Part shown: positions 34,948 through 46,286 of the stretch, piece by piece | Layout of the letters: each line of letters opens with the position of its first letter | How positions within the stretch are numbered: the first letter of the stretch is position 1 | From: Otatea glauca | Lineage: Eukaryota > Streptophyta > Magnoliopsida > Poales > Poaceae | Assembly (NCBI GenBank): GCA_036346275.1 | Contig: CM070720.1 | Coordinates: 6,735,278-6,799,277, forward strand | DNA length: 64,000 bases | Direction: 5' to 3' | Notes under the pieces: model-generated | What the model was told of the DNA's origin: nothing | The model's input: only the letters and a program-made list of their open reading frames with translations | Database searches by the model: none | Position numbers and translations under genes: made by a program

Positions 34948-36713
34948 ATGTCGCAATTAGAGAGCATCAGCTCATTGCTAGACAGAGTAGACGGTGATCC
35001 TGTTGGGCCGAGCCAACTTCCAAGTGTCGAGCCGAGCCAAAATCCAACTGTCGAGCCAAGCCAACTTCCATGTGTCGACACAAGCCGAGTTCCAACTGTC
35101 GAGGGGGCGAGTAAGGTGAGGAAGGCCCGAGGACCGAGCAAAGAGGCCATAGGGAGAACGCTGCAGGTTCTCCACTTCAATGCTACGGGGGTTTGCACGG
35201 GTCCTCACAAGCACAAGGCGCGATACCGCTCATTCCTCGGCCAATTGTCAAGGGAGAGACTACCCATACAGTTAAGGATTGGAGAAAGAAGGTCAGTGCC
35301 GAGCAGAAGAACAGGCTGTGGGACGAGGTTAAGGGCAAATGGATTATAGAAGAGGACGATGAAAACAATACCAGGCGGTACGCCTTGAAGAGGATGAGTG
35401 TGGCTCTGAGGCACTTCAGGGTCTACATGCACAGTGAGTACGTGCTGAGAGGCCGTACACCGTTCGAGAGGTATCTGTTCGTGACTCCCGATGTTTGGGA
35501 GAAGTTCAGGTGGATCAAGAGGACGCCCGAGGTGAAGGAGCTAAGACAGAAGAACATTGCTACCCAGAGGCAGAACACGCACACGCACCACCTCGGTTCA
35601 GGCGACTACGAAGGGAAGAAAGCAGAATGGACGCGACTAGCTGAGTAGTGCGCGAACTCCGGGACAGCGATGCCTTACTCGCACATATGTGAATTGCGGG
35701 CACGTGTCTCGGTATTAGCGAGGACAAAGAAAACCGCAGACGGGCAACTGGTAGTAGCAAACCCCGTTATCGCGCAAGTCATCTCCACCATCGTAAGATA
35801 TCAAACTTAGTACATTGTAGTCAACCATTCTTGTCGTATTTCAGATCTAATCAGTTCTCGCTTCTTGCAGGAGGAGGTATCGCAGAGGAAAGTGCAGGGG
35901 ACCTTTCTTAGCCAAGGGTCGAATGACATACTGTCCTCTGTGATCTGGAAGCCTGACCATAATGGCCGGGTACTTGCTGCAGGGGCGGGGCACATGAAGA
36001 AGTCCTACTTCCAAGATGACGCTGGGAGTAGCAGATCAAGATCGTGGGAGGCATGCGCGGAGCGCCTCAAGGACACGCTCAGGGAGCAGCTGAGGGAGGA
36101 GATCAAGAAGGAGATGAGGGCACGTGAGGAGGAGATGAGGGGGGAGAGGATGGCACGTGAGGAGGAGATGGGGGAGGGTGGACATGATGGCACGTGAGGA
36201 GCGCCTAAGGGCCAAGATGATGGCGATGATCTCCCAGAGTCAGATCCAGATGCCCTCGCCTACCGTAGAGAAACTTGTGCCCCCACCAAGTAGCCGCGGT
36301 TGCAAAAATGATAACTCCGGTCCCCAGCTGAAGGTAATAATTAATTTTGCTTAACTTAAAGGTGCGAGGGTAACTTCATATGTTTTCTCTCGAGTTGCGT
36401 ACTTTTTGCAGGCGCCTACCAAGTGCCAGCTCACGCTGACGGAAGACGGAATTCCTATTGAGGCTGCACGCGGGATTGCATTTCCATGCAAGGAGACCGA
36501 CACGGTAAATGGTCAGCCTTTAGGGAATGGCTACATGAGGGTCCAGGTGGACTACGTCTACGAAGCCTTCTTATCACATGTGCTCGAGTTCCCCCCGAAC
36601 GAAGACATCACCACTCTCGGGCAAGCGCTGATGTCGTTCATCAAGTGGCCCACGACAGGCATCGTACTGGTCAAGGTAAAAAACCTCGCACCTTCTATAC
36701 CATTCCAGTAGTA
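34948..36713 (+). pseudogene. Second CACTA gene, 5' part (Transposase_24 / Ptta-En/Spm-like)
   Basis: ATG 34948 opens MSQLESISSLLDRVDGDPVG, then a Pro/Ser-rich repeat (four variants of xPSQxPxVE). The Transposase_24-like domain follows in another frame (35193-35645): DWRKKVSAEQKNRLWDEVKG, RYALKRMSVALRHFRVYMHS, PFERYLFVTPDVWEKFRW. A TAG at 35646 breaks the frame, which otherwise continues CANSGTAMPYSHICELRARV. A Glu/Arg-rich coiled coil (about 36050-36190) and a DUF8039-like block (36414-36676, LTLTEDGIPIEAARGIAFPC ... VEYVYEA-type) come after intron-like gaps with GT..AG ends. TNPA-like DNA binding is inferred. Confidence 0.8.
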
Positions 36714-36750
36714 TTGCAACAAGTTACTTAATTATGCGCGTGCTTTGTAG

Positions 36751-38242
36751 GTTCCTACTGCACCTGCGCCTACTCCCACGACCGTGACGAGTCCTGCATA
36801 AAGTACGGAGCTGGTGCATAAAAGGACTAGCACGACAACCACATAACCACTGGATGCCTCTGCTAAAAAGGCAAGGCTCACAAAGGCCACAGCGCCCCCT
36901 TAAGTACATGAAAAGCCTACTGCCCCGGCCTCGGAGACTCCTTCGGCCCAGAAAGGAGAGCCGGCACAGACCACAGAGAAGCCTTATGAATTTAAGGCCT
37001 ACGTACATGGAAAGCCCCTTCTGCCTTCCAACAAATTGAATGCTCTAGGCATATGGACTTGACAGCTCCATGGATGGTACGTTGACAAAGTGAAAGAGAG
37101 CGAGCATGTCGACTTCAATGTTAGATACAAAAAGGGACATTTCCACCGCGAGGAGGATGGGACATTCCTAGTTAGTTTTGAGGATCTGTTCCGTCTGTAC
37201 CAACTGATAGCCATCGATATTTCTACCATACGATGCTGGACGCTGTGAGTATCGCACCACGTTGCACGACCTTATGACTTCCATAGGATTTTGCATTACG
37301 CTTTTTAACATTCAATGCGAGTTACAGGGCGATGAGGCAGCGAGTCATGACGAATCGACAACTAGTTGGGTTCGTCGACCCTGAGCTTGTGTCCGCGACG
37401 ATGGCTAGGCTTCAACCGGAATGGGTTGCCTCCTACATCAAGAGGGCATTGCAAGCTGAGTCAAAGAAGGACTTCATTCTACTCCCGTACCACGAGGAGT
37501 AAGTACTACTTCACCGTTCAATTACTTCTACGCAATGAAACCGTATGTGAACTTATTTTCTTCGCTGCATACCATTTAATAAGTAACCATTGGGTTCTAC
37601 TCGTGCTCCTTCCGATTGATAACAAAGTGTACACTTTTAATTCGATTGATAAGAGACCGATGGCCTACGCGATCAAGCCTCCTTTGGAGCAGTAAGTGCA
37701 CCACTCTTATCTAACATTTTCTGTATTTAACTACATTCATTATTTTTTACTCAACGGCATCTCTCAAATGTATATAGGGGTTTCAAGGAATACGTCGAAG
37801 CAGGAGGGACACACGACGACAAAAAAGGCTCCAAGCTGGAGTATGTCCGCTTCAAGGTAAAAGTGGCTATCATATATAAGATTTAGATTTTCTGACATAT
37901 TTTCTTCGTCTCTTAATTTATTTTTCTTCCTTCACAATGTCATCAACAAGGCAGCGACGACCGCTGTGGTTTGTATGTCATGCAACACATGGTGATCTTG
38001 ATTGCCGGCTCAGACCGTTTCCCTAAGGTAGTACATGCATTATTATACAATTAGTCTTTCACACAGAAATTTGAAAACTTAAATTAGAGCACTCGTTTCT
38101 ATTTTGCAGCATACCAATATCCCCCAGAAGAGTGTAGACAACACTGCACTCAACAAGATACGAGACCACTTATGCCAGTGGTACTAGATAGAATGCTTGT
38201 CGGAGGACGGACGGTTTAGAGATCCCGAAAGCTCCTACTAGA
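36751..38242 (+). pseudogene. Second CACTA gene, 3' part with Ulp1-like (C48) protease domain
   Basis: A linker with many Pro/Thr/Lys codons precedes YEFKAYVHGKPLLPSNKLN and FEDLFRLYQLIAIDISTIRC. Several short exons then give a Ulp1/SENP-type fold: NHWVLLVLLPIDNKVYTFNS with His at 37588 and Asp at 37648, and QGSDDRCGLYVMQHMV with Cys at 37965. The His-Asp-Cys triad and the oxyanion Gln (QG) are all visible. The reading ends near 38190-38242 (NKIRDHLCQW, then a stop). Plant CACTA elements are known to carry such C48 domains; desumoylating activity is unproven. Stops (for example near 37058) make it a pseudogene. Confidence 0.82.
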
Positions 38243-38254
38243 CCAGATGTGAAC

Positions 38255-39165
38255 TGATGAGGACATCCCAACCAAGGATACAACCGCTGCCCCTTCTTCC
38301 TCTACGACTGCTACTTCGTCCCCGACCGTCGCTGTTTCGCCCGCTACTTCGTCTACGACGTCTGGAGGGCTTAATCCGGAAGCAAGTCCTTTCCATCCAC
38401 CTTTGCTGGACCAGCACGTCAAGAACATCCACCGGGGACAGCCCACGCGCCAAGGAAAGCCCAAGATAAAGCCCAATTCATCGCCGAGTCCGGTTCGGCC
38501 ATCCAGGAGCAGCAGTACTTCAAAAGGACGTCACGGCCACATCCGAACTCCGTTTTCGACGTTCGACAACTCGTTTGAAAGGTATCGAGATAAACTTTCC
38601 AATGGATCTAATCCCGAGGCCAAATTCCTCATGGAGCGAAGGTAAATCACAGAACAATCTCACGGGATAGAAATTCCAGGTGCTGCGCCACCTTTCTTTT
38701 CGGCCCAAGGCCCATGTACTTTTAGGGTTCCACCCCTCCTTTGGCCAGCGCCCCTCTCTTGGCTGCCGCACTCCTCTTGGGCGCCCCCCCTTGTGTGGGT
38801 ACCCCTTTATATTGGGTTCTCACCCCTGTTCTTCGTTTTTTAGGTTTTGTTGTGTTTTGGTAGACCCCGTGTGCGTCCCTCCTCGTGTTTGCGCGTGTCG
38901 ACTAGACCGCCCGAGCCGAGAAACAGAACCTCAACTTGTTCTCTTTGTTTGATTTCAATACTACCTTTTTGGTTTGCTTCATACTTTGTCCTTGCGGGTT
39001 CTCGTTTTCTTGCAGGAACTACTGATCATTGGATCTTGTATCTGTGTGGATTTGGCATTATGATTGCGAAGCTCCCAACCAGTTTGGTAGGAAGCCCTAA
39101 ATTCGGTGCCATCAACACCTCTAAAACGACGTATCATCATCTCACCGAAAGATCGGGATCGCCGT
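38255..39165 (+). mobile_element. LTR-like insertion inside the CACTA, flanked by a 23-bp direct repeat
   Basis: The 38480-39165 part resembles grass gypsy (Athila-type) LTRs in its order of motifs: CGTTTTCGACGTTCGACAAC, TTCCAATGGATC, GGCCCAAGGCCCATGTAC, a TATA-like CTTTATATTGGG, and TCTTGCAGGAACTA. The lineage is recalled, not verified. An identical 23-bp sequence occurs on both sides (38232-38254 and 39166-39188). This is too long for a normal LTR target duplication, so the mechanism is unclear. 38255-38480 encodes only a P/S/T-rich frame. Confidence 0.45.
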
Positions 39166-39188
39166 CTCCTACTAGACCAGATGTGAAC

Positions 39189-39400
39189 AATATTACATAT
39201 CTGAATGCGATTGCATGTGTACTTATGGTTAAGCATATTTACGTTCTATTTTGTTAACGAATGTGATATGTGTTTGTTGTAACAAAGTGTTCATGTTCTT
39301 TGAATGTGATATGTTGTCTGTAATTTCTGTGTGAATGTGATATGTGCATATTGTGTGGAATATGTGCTGATTGGAGGGTGAATTAGAAAATAGCACACCA
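39189..39400 (+). other. 3' flank of second CACTA gene
   Basis: Non-coding, T-rich, with at least three near-copies of GAATGTGATATGTG between 39255 and 39345. No gene seen. Confidence 0.4.
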
Positions 39401-39800
39401 CACCCCTTCATCTCTGTCGGTTCTCACATGAAAATGATAGAGATGTGACGGTCAACTCTATCGGTTCTTTGTAAGAAGCGATAGAGATGATCGACTCATC
39501 TCTATTGGTTCTTTATAAGAAGCGATAGAGATGATGGTATTATCTCTATCGGTTCTTTGTAAGAAGCGATAGAGATGATCGACCCATCTCTATCGGGTAT
39601 TTATAAGAACCGATAGAGATGATGGTATTATCTCTATCAGTTCTTTGTAAGAAGCAATAGAGATGATCGACTCATCTCTATCGGTTCTTTTTAAGAAGCG
39701 ATAGAGATGACCGCCTCATCTCTATTGGGCGAGAACCGATTGTAATAATGCCGCCTCATCTCTGTCTCATGACTTTGTGTCGCCACCAGAACTGACTGTG
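39400..39800. repeat. CACTA right subterminal repeats
   Basis: About eight hairpin units of the form ATCTCTATCGGTTCTT..AAGAAGCGATAGAGAT, roughly 45-50 bp apart, near-identical to one another. The core carries TCTCTATCG where the left end has TCACTATCG, a consistent one-base difference between the two ends. Confidence 0.87.
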
Positions 39801-39844
39801 ATGATAAAAAAGAACTGGTTGTGATGTATATTTGTGTAGTAGTG

Positions 39845-39917
39845 TCAATGTGTGATTGCAAAGGCCGCGGGTGCTTTGTCGGCTTTAGGCGCAACTCTTC
39901 CAGGCTCGGGCATCCAA
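39845..39917 (+). pseudogene. Antisense ORF of Tat-like gypsy element, 3' end
   Basis: After the CACTA right flank the frame reads KAAGALSALGATLPGSGIQY and stops at 39915-39917. It joins in frame with the segment ending at 26976 once the CACTA and one target copy are discounted. It converges with the minus-strand pol, whose stop is about 190 bp further right. Confidence 0.65.
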
Positions 39918-40108
39918 TATTAGTTTTTATCAGATGTAAAACTTCGTCGGTTGTCTTGGAATGCTTGTCCTGATATTTTGTAACTCTTTACTATCTTTTA
40001 ATCGGCTATTTAACCGATTTCTGTTTTATCTTCGTTTATGAATTTGCCAACATTTTAGCTGATTAATAGCACCGTGTTAATTTGGCTCTCAGAACGATCT
40101 CTAGTCGG

Positions 40109-43100
40109 CTAAGCCCCAATCCAAACGCTAGGATAGTATATTTTTAAATATTTCCCGTTAATTGCCTTGGGTAAAACGTGCCCCTCTAATGTTTCAAGAA
40201 TGTATGAATTTCCACCGACTAGCCGATTAACCTTGTATGGTCCTTCCCACGTAGGTGACCATTTTTCGAATCGGTTATCTTTCGAACCAACAGGCAGCAT
40301 CGTTTTCCAAACTAAATCGGCTTGATCGAAAGACTTATGCATGACCTTTTTATTGTATGCTTTTGCAACTTTGAGTTTATTCTTCTTAAGCAGATCAAAT
40401 GTAGACAAACGTAAATCTGCTAATTCATCCAAGTTATCGATCATCAAATTGTTATAATCTTGAGCCGACAAACCATTTTGCCTGGCTATTCGTATAGACT
40501 CAATGTTAATCTCCATGGGTAAAACGGCTTCTTGACCATATACTAACTAATATGGTGAAAGCTTCGTTGCTTCGTGATAAGCCAGCAGATACACCCAAAG
40601 TGACTCCGATAGGGTTGAATGCCAATTCCTTGGTCTTTCATCGATTTTCCTTTTGATCAACTTGATTAACGTTTTGTTAGACGACTCGGCTTGTCCAATA
40701 GCCTGAGCGTAATACGGGGATGAGTTAAACAATTTGATCCCTAAACTTTTCGCGTAACTCTGAAATTCATTAGACATGAACACCGTAACTTGATCGGTTG
40801 TAATTGTTTGTGGTATTCCAAACCGATGGACAATGTGTTCATTAACAAACCCGATTGCTTCGACACTAGTTACCTTTTTAAGTGGTATAGCTTCAACCTA
40901 TTTAGAGAAATAATCAGTCACGGCCAAAATAAACTAGTGGCCTTTACTCAAAGCAGGAAATATTTGGCCGATTACATCTATCCCCCAACCTCTGAATGGC
41001 CATGGCTTGATAATCGGGTGCAAAGCCGATGCCGGTGCTAGTTGTATATTGCCAAACTTTTGACAAGTCTGACATCCTTTATAATATTTGAAACAATCCT
41101 CTAGCATTGTCGGCCAAAAATATCCTGTCCGTCTAAGCAACCATTTCATCTTATAAGTTGATTGATGAGATCCACAAGTACCTTCATGTACTTTGCCCAT
41201 TGCCACCTGTGCTTCTTCGGTTCCAAGACATCTTAACAGCAACCCTTCCATCGTCTGATAATACAACATGTTGTCCATAACTACGTACTTTAAAGCTTGT
41301 TGCCTAATCTTGCGTTCTATCTGCTTAGATGGGTCGATCAGGTAATTTTTTATTTGCGTTCTCCGATCAACAATATCCACGCACATGACAGCTTTGTCTG
41401 CTAGTTCAGTCACTTGATATCGGCCAAAGTCTTTGTACCCTAACGCTTGTTGAGCTAGTGCATTAGCTCTATCATTCGATTCTCGAGGGATATGACCGAT
41501 AGAAAATGAGGTAAACGAGCCGATAATTTCGAAGCACTGTTCTAAGTATTTGAGTAATATTTCGTCACGGCATTGGTGTTCACCTTTATTTGTTGTACGA
41601 TCAACATGGAATCTCTGTATGCCTCAACAGTACTTACTCCGATATTTTCTAACAATCATAGGCCTTTGAGCAATGCTTCATACTCTGCCTGGTTGTTTGA
41701 ACATCGACTATTTAGCCAAAAAGCAAATTCAAATTTGTATCCCTTTGGTGATATGAGTACAATACCTATTCCATCACCTTCCCTGCACACTGACCCGTCA
41801 AAAAAACAACTGCCAATGGGCGATAGATACTAGGTCAGCAGAAGTATCGTGCCCTATTATAAAATCGGTCAGAACTTGTCCTAACTGCTTTAGCCGATTC
41901 ATAAGTCAGGTCGAACTCTATTAAGGCATAAGCCCATTTACCAAGTCGACCTCATAAAATTGGAGCCGATAACATATATTTTATAACATCGGTTTTACAA
42001 ACCACCTTACAAGTCGATGCTAAAATATAATGTCTTAGCTTTGTACATGAAAAATATAAAGATAGGCATAATTTCTCAACGAAAGGGTACCTAACTTCAG
42101 CATCAAGTAGGTGTCGGCTTAAATAAAAGATAACTCTTTCCTTACCATCGACTTCTTGTGCTAAAACAGCTCCGATAGTTTTCTCCTCAGTCGATATATA
42201 TAACCTGAAGGGAATCCCTTTTCGCGGTGCGGCCAAAACAGGAGGATTAGCTAAACATTCTTTGACGTCATCAAAGTCCTTTTGCTGATCAATCCCCCAT
42301 ATGAATTCTTGACTATCCTTTAATTTCAATAGTGGGGTAAAAGCACGAATCCGACTGGAAAGATTTGAGATAAATCTTTGGAGATAATTAATCTTGCCGA
42401 TCAGCTTTTGTAATTTGTTTTTACATGTCGGTGGCACTGTTTCGATTATAGCTTTTACCCTTGCTTGATTGACTTCAATGCCTCTTTCATGTACCATAAA
42501 GCCCAAAAATTGCCTAGCTGATACGCCAAATGGACATTTAAAAGGATTCATCTTCAAGCCATGCGATCTTATGTTCTGGAAAACATTTTCTAAATCGGCC
42601 AAGTGTTGTGAGTCATCTGCTACAACATCATCAATGTATATTTCGACAATATGGCCGATTAAGTCATGAAAAATCAGATTCATAGCTTGCTGGTAAGTTG
42701 CCCCAGCGTTCTTCAAACCGAAAGTCATAACTGTCCACTCGAATAACCCTATCCCACAAGGACTCCTAAAAGCTGTTTTTGGTATATCAGCTTCTGCCAT
42801 GAATATCTGATTATATTCGGCATTTTCGTCTAGAAAACTTATGATTTTATTTCCTGATGCAGCATAGATAAGTATATCGGCTATAGGCATCGGATATTCA
42901 TCTTTTGGCATGGCTTTATTTAAATCTCTAAAGTCGACACATACCCAAAGTTTTCCGTTTTTCTTCATGATTGGAACGATGTTGGAAACCTATTCCACAT
43001 ATCAGCAAGGCCTAATGAATTTTGCCTTCAACAATCATTCTATTTCCTCCTTTATAATATTATACAGGGCTGGATTAAAACGTCTAGGATACTGTTTAAA

Positions 43101-44633
43101 CGGCCGATATCCTGGTTTAATAGGCAACCGATGTTCTACCAGCCGTCGGCTTAAACCAGGCATCTCGTGATACTCCCAAGCAAAACAATTTTTACAATTT
43201 CTAAGGATTTTGGTCAACCTTTCTCTCTATTTGACATCTAATTTGGCGCTAATAAAAGTTGGTCTTTTTCTATCACCACTACCTATATCGACTTCTTCAA
43301 GCAGATCAGTGGATGTGAAGCCTTGACCCAACTTTTCAATTTCTTGAAAATCTTCTATAGCTTCATAGCTATCTGTTATTTGCCGATAGCTTTGCATTAT
43401 ATCTTGTAACCCCTTCATTGTTTTTCTTGTCCCCATCGGCGTAATACTTCATTTGTCCGACCAAACGTGCCTGGCTTGACACTGATCGGCATAAGTCCTG
43501 CCTTACTCACGCAAATGAAGTCACAGTCGTCCAGCGTTTTTCCTGATATGCACCCAGCTTTTTTGTGTTGCTAATTCGCATCAGAACTGGCCATGGCGAT
43601 ATGAGCCGATGTATCGGATGTGACAACTTCAACTTCCCCTCCATTCCATTGAACAAGCGCTTGATGCATAGTCGACGGAATGCAGCAATTTGCATGAATC
43701 CAATATCGACCAAGCAGAACACTGTAAAGTTTTACTGCCAACAGTCAATTCTGTAACCATGACGCCTTTGGCCTCCTGGGATCGCCTGTGATGTCATTCA
43801 AAACCATATTAGTCTTGATTAAGTCTTCATCGGACTTACCCAGTTTCTTGCAGGTGGTGTACGGCATCAGAATTACTATAGCTCCACCATCCACCAACAT
43901 CCTTGATATCGGCTTGCCATTTATATAACCTTTCAGATATAATAGTTTTAGATGCCGATGATCATCTCTCGGTTTCTCGAAGATTGCATTTTGAACACCT
44001 GAACACGACTGAGCAAAGGTTTTCTTTAGCCGATTCGGTTTTGATTTCGAATTCGGCCAGCAATGTGAACACCATATTGATATCCATCGGAGGTGTGTCA
44101 TCCCTAATCATAGGAGAATCCAGGTCATCCGCTGACTCAAAATCTTATTCAACCTGTTCCTTTTTCCTCCATTACTTCTTGATAACCTTGATCGGCCGAA
44201 GTTCATTAAAAGTCTCATCCCTCTGTTTCTCCGCATCGGCTTCTCTGATCTCTTGAGTCCTTAATCTCTGAAGCCGTCTGCGCTGTGATCGGCTGAGGCC
44301 AGGTGGGCACCACCTATGTTTGGGTTCTATTGGCTTACGTATTTGGCCAGCCAAATTTTCCTGATCTGAACTAGACTTTTGTGTTATAACCTGGTCCGGC
44401 GTCTGATTTGGTTCAGATATTCTTTCGCGAATAGATCTTCTGTAAATTTTGTCATGATCCTGAATCGGCCTGGACAGCCTATCTCTAGCCGATTGTTTAG
44501 GCCAATCGTCTTAGGGATAATTCTCCATTGGGCATGTATACGGAGATGGCAATGCCACTCCCCTTTCCCAACAAAATTGCCAAAAAGGACATCTTCTATG
44601 CGCTCTCTCCATGTTCTCAGTGTGATATAGATT
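40109..44633 (-). pseudogene. Tat-like gypsy pol and gag C-terminus: protease, RT, RNase H, integrase
   Basis: On the minus strand from right to left: a gag tail with a CPFWQFCW segment (44580-44530) and the basic RRRLQRLRTQEIREADAEKQ; protease (MLVDGGAIVILMP, about 43855, DGG instead of D[ST]G as in many Tat elements); RT (VCVDFRDLNKAMPKDEYPMP, IPKTAFRSPCG, catalytic YIDDVV at about 42628) at 43217-41952; RNase H (about 41830-41430); integrase zinc-binding region (HEGTCGSHQ, CQTCQKFG) and core (40934-40547); and a C-terminal NGKYLKIYYPSVW ending at 40109. Frameshifts and stops separate these blocks. The gag continues on the far side of the Sirevirus at 55732. Confidence 0.9.
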
Positions 44634-46286
44634 TGAAGGATCGAGATGGCGAACAGAGGGGGGTGAATGGTCGCAAATAAATTTCCCCCAAAATACTCCA
44701 ACAAAAACCTCGACAAGATCGCTCAAAGGAAATCGTGAAAAACCTAAAAAACTAGACAACTATGTGTACCACTAGCTTTCATGGATAAGTACCATAAAAT
44801 ATGTGGGTATTTTTGAGTCACAATCCTGGTTGTCTAGTGTCCAAGATAAAGAGGAATCAATCCAACTCTTGCTTTTAGAAAGGAGATCAATTCAAATCAC
44901 AAAAGTCACTTTCAGAAAAGCAAAAGCAGAATTTCCAGAAATTGTCCTCAATTTGAACAGGAGGTTGGTGGGTTTCTGCAGCTCAAAAATTTTTGAGAAG
45001 TTTTCTCCCTATGAACAGAAGAGTTTTGAAGAATTCCACCAAGTTTCTCCACAAATAGCATTACAGAAAAAACATGAAAAATCAAAGAACACAGTCAGTC
45101 AAGAACTTCGAGCAGAAAGTTTGGGGCTCAGTTTTCACCTCATGGCGCCCAAACGGTGCAACAAGTGAACTCCAAAATATTTCCGCAGGTGGATATCAGA
45201 GTACCGCAACTCCATCAACAAGAATCACATAAAAAGGATTTCTCTAGATATTTATAAAAATCAAATACTAAATGCTGCACAACGAACAAGTTCTGAACAA
45301 AGTTGGAACTTGAAAGACAAGATGTTCTCTACTCAATCAAGAGTGCAAAAGAGATGTAAAACCATATGAACATACTCAAAACATCCAAGATCAACAGCAT
45401 TTAGAAGGAGGGGAGGCAAATCCAAATTGCGTGAAAGTAAATTGCGAGAATGTAATTGCGGGAAAGTAAATGCTGAATTTAAATTGCGTAAAGTAAAGAC
45501 ATAATGTAAATGCGCAAAATAAATTCAGAGTTCGATGGATAAAACTTTCATTTCTGGAAGGAGAGGTTACAAAGCCTCACTTTTCATGTGGGCAAAGCTC
45601 AAAGGAGCATTCAAACACCTCAAAAATCTTCGAGGAGAGGAGGCTACCCCTCCACCCCTATTTATACTACTCTTGGGCCACCTACCACCCTTGGATGAGT
45701 CCCTCAACCCTAGAGCACTCATCTAAGGGCTAGGATTAACCCACACACACCGCCATGCAAGGGCTAACCCAAAACCCACACACATACCGGGTTTTCTTGC
45801 ACGGTTTTCAAAGCATACTACCTAGACCGGCTAACCTTTCAACTAGACCTCAATCCTACGGCCCTCATTGATCCACGCGGCATCTAGCAAGCATCATCTC
45901 CTTTCCTTGTCTTCTTGACTTGCCCGGATTCTTTCTCCGATCATCTTCCGGCGATATCCCAAACATCTGGACCTCCGACGCTCCTCGCCTAGTCCCGGTC
46001 ATCCTCCGCCTCACCATGACCTAGCACTGTCGCCCTGCAACCATCAAAGACAAGGAAAAACCTTTCACATAGCACTACCCACAAAGATATTCAATGATTA
46101 TCCCAAAATCATTAATCGATAATAATTGCTCTCAATGGTCCGGTGCTACTACCCCTAGGCCGGTAGCATTAAGAAGAGCAACCAACACTCAAATTGCTTC
46201 AAATCCAATTCAATTTAAATCAAACCAAGCTCAAAACTCGTCAATTACTCATCACACATAAGGATAGACCACCACATGGTCTTTCA
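44634..46286 (-). repeat. 3' LTR of Sirevirus-like element
   Basis: Left-hand LTR in window coordinates, and 3' relative to the element. On the minus strand a TATA box (GTATAAATAGGGG) lies at about 45653-45667. It is bordered on its inner side by the polypurine tract (plus-strand CTCCCCCTT at about 46289). Confidence 0.92.

Larger units (their letters stand above)
26977..39844 (+). mobile_element. CACTA (En/Spm) DNA transposon, about 12.9 kb
   Basis: The termini are CACTAC... at 26977 and ...GTAGTG at 39844. Terminal inverted repeats of 23-24 bp (26977-26999 versus 39821-39844 reversed) match except for an indel and substitution near base 7. Hairpin-rich subterminal repeats flank a TNP2-type transposase gene and a second transposon gene. 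The flanking 3-bp duplication is TAA/TCA (one mismatch). Removing the element and one 3-bp copy rejoins the antisense ORF in frame, which supports these boundaries. CACTA transposases cut at the TIRs and reinsert with 3-bp duplications. Confidence 0.93.
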
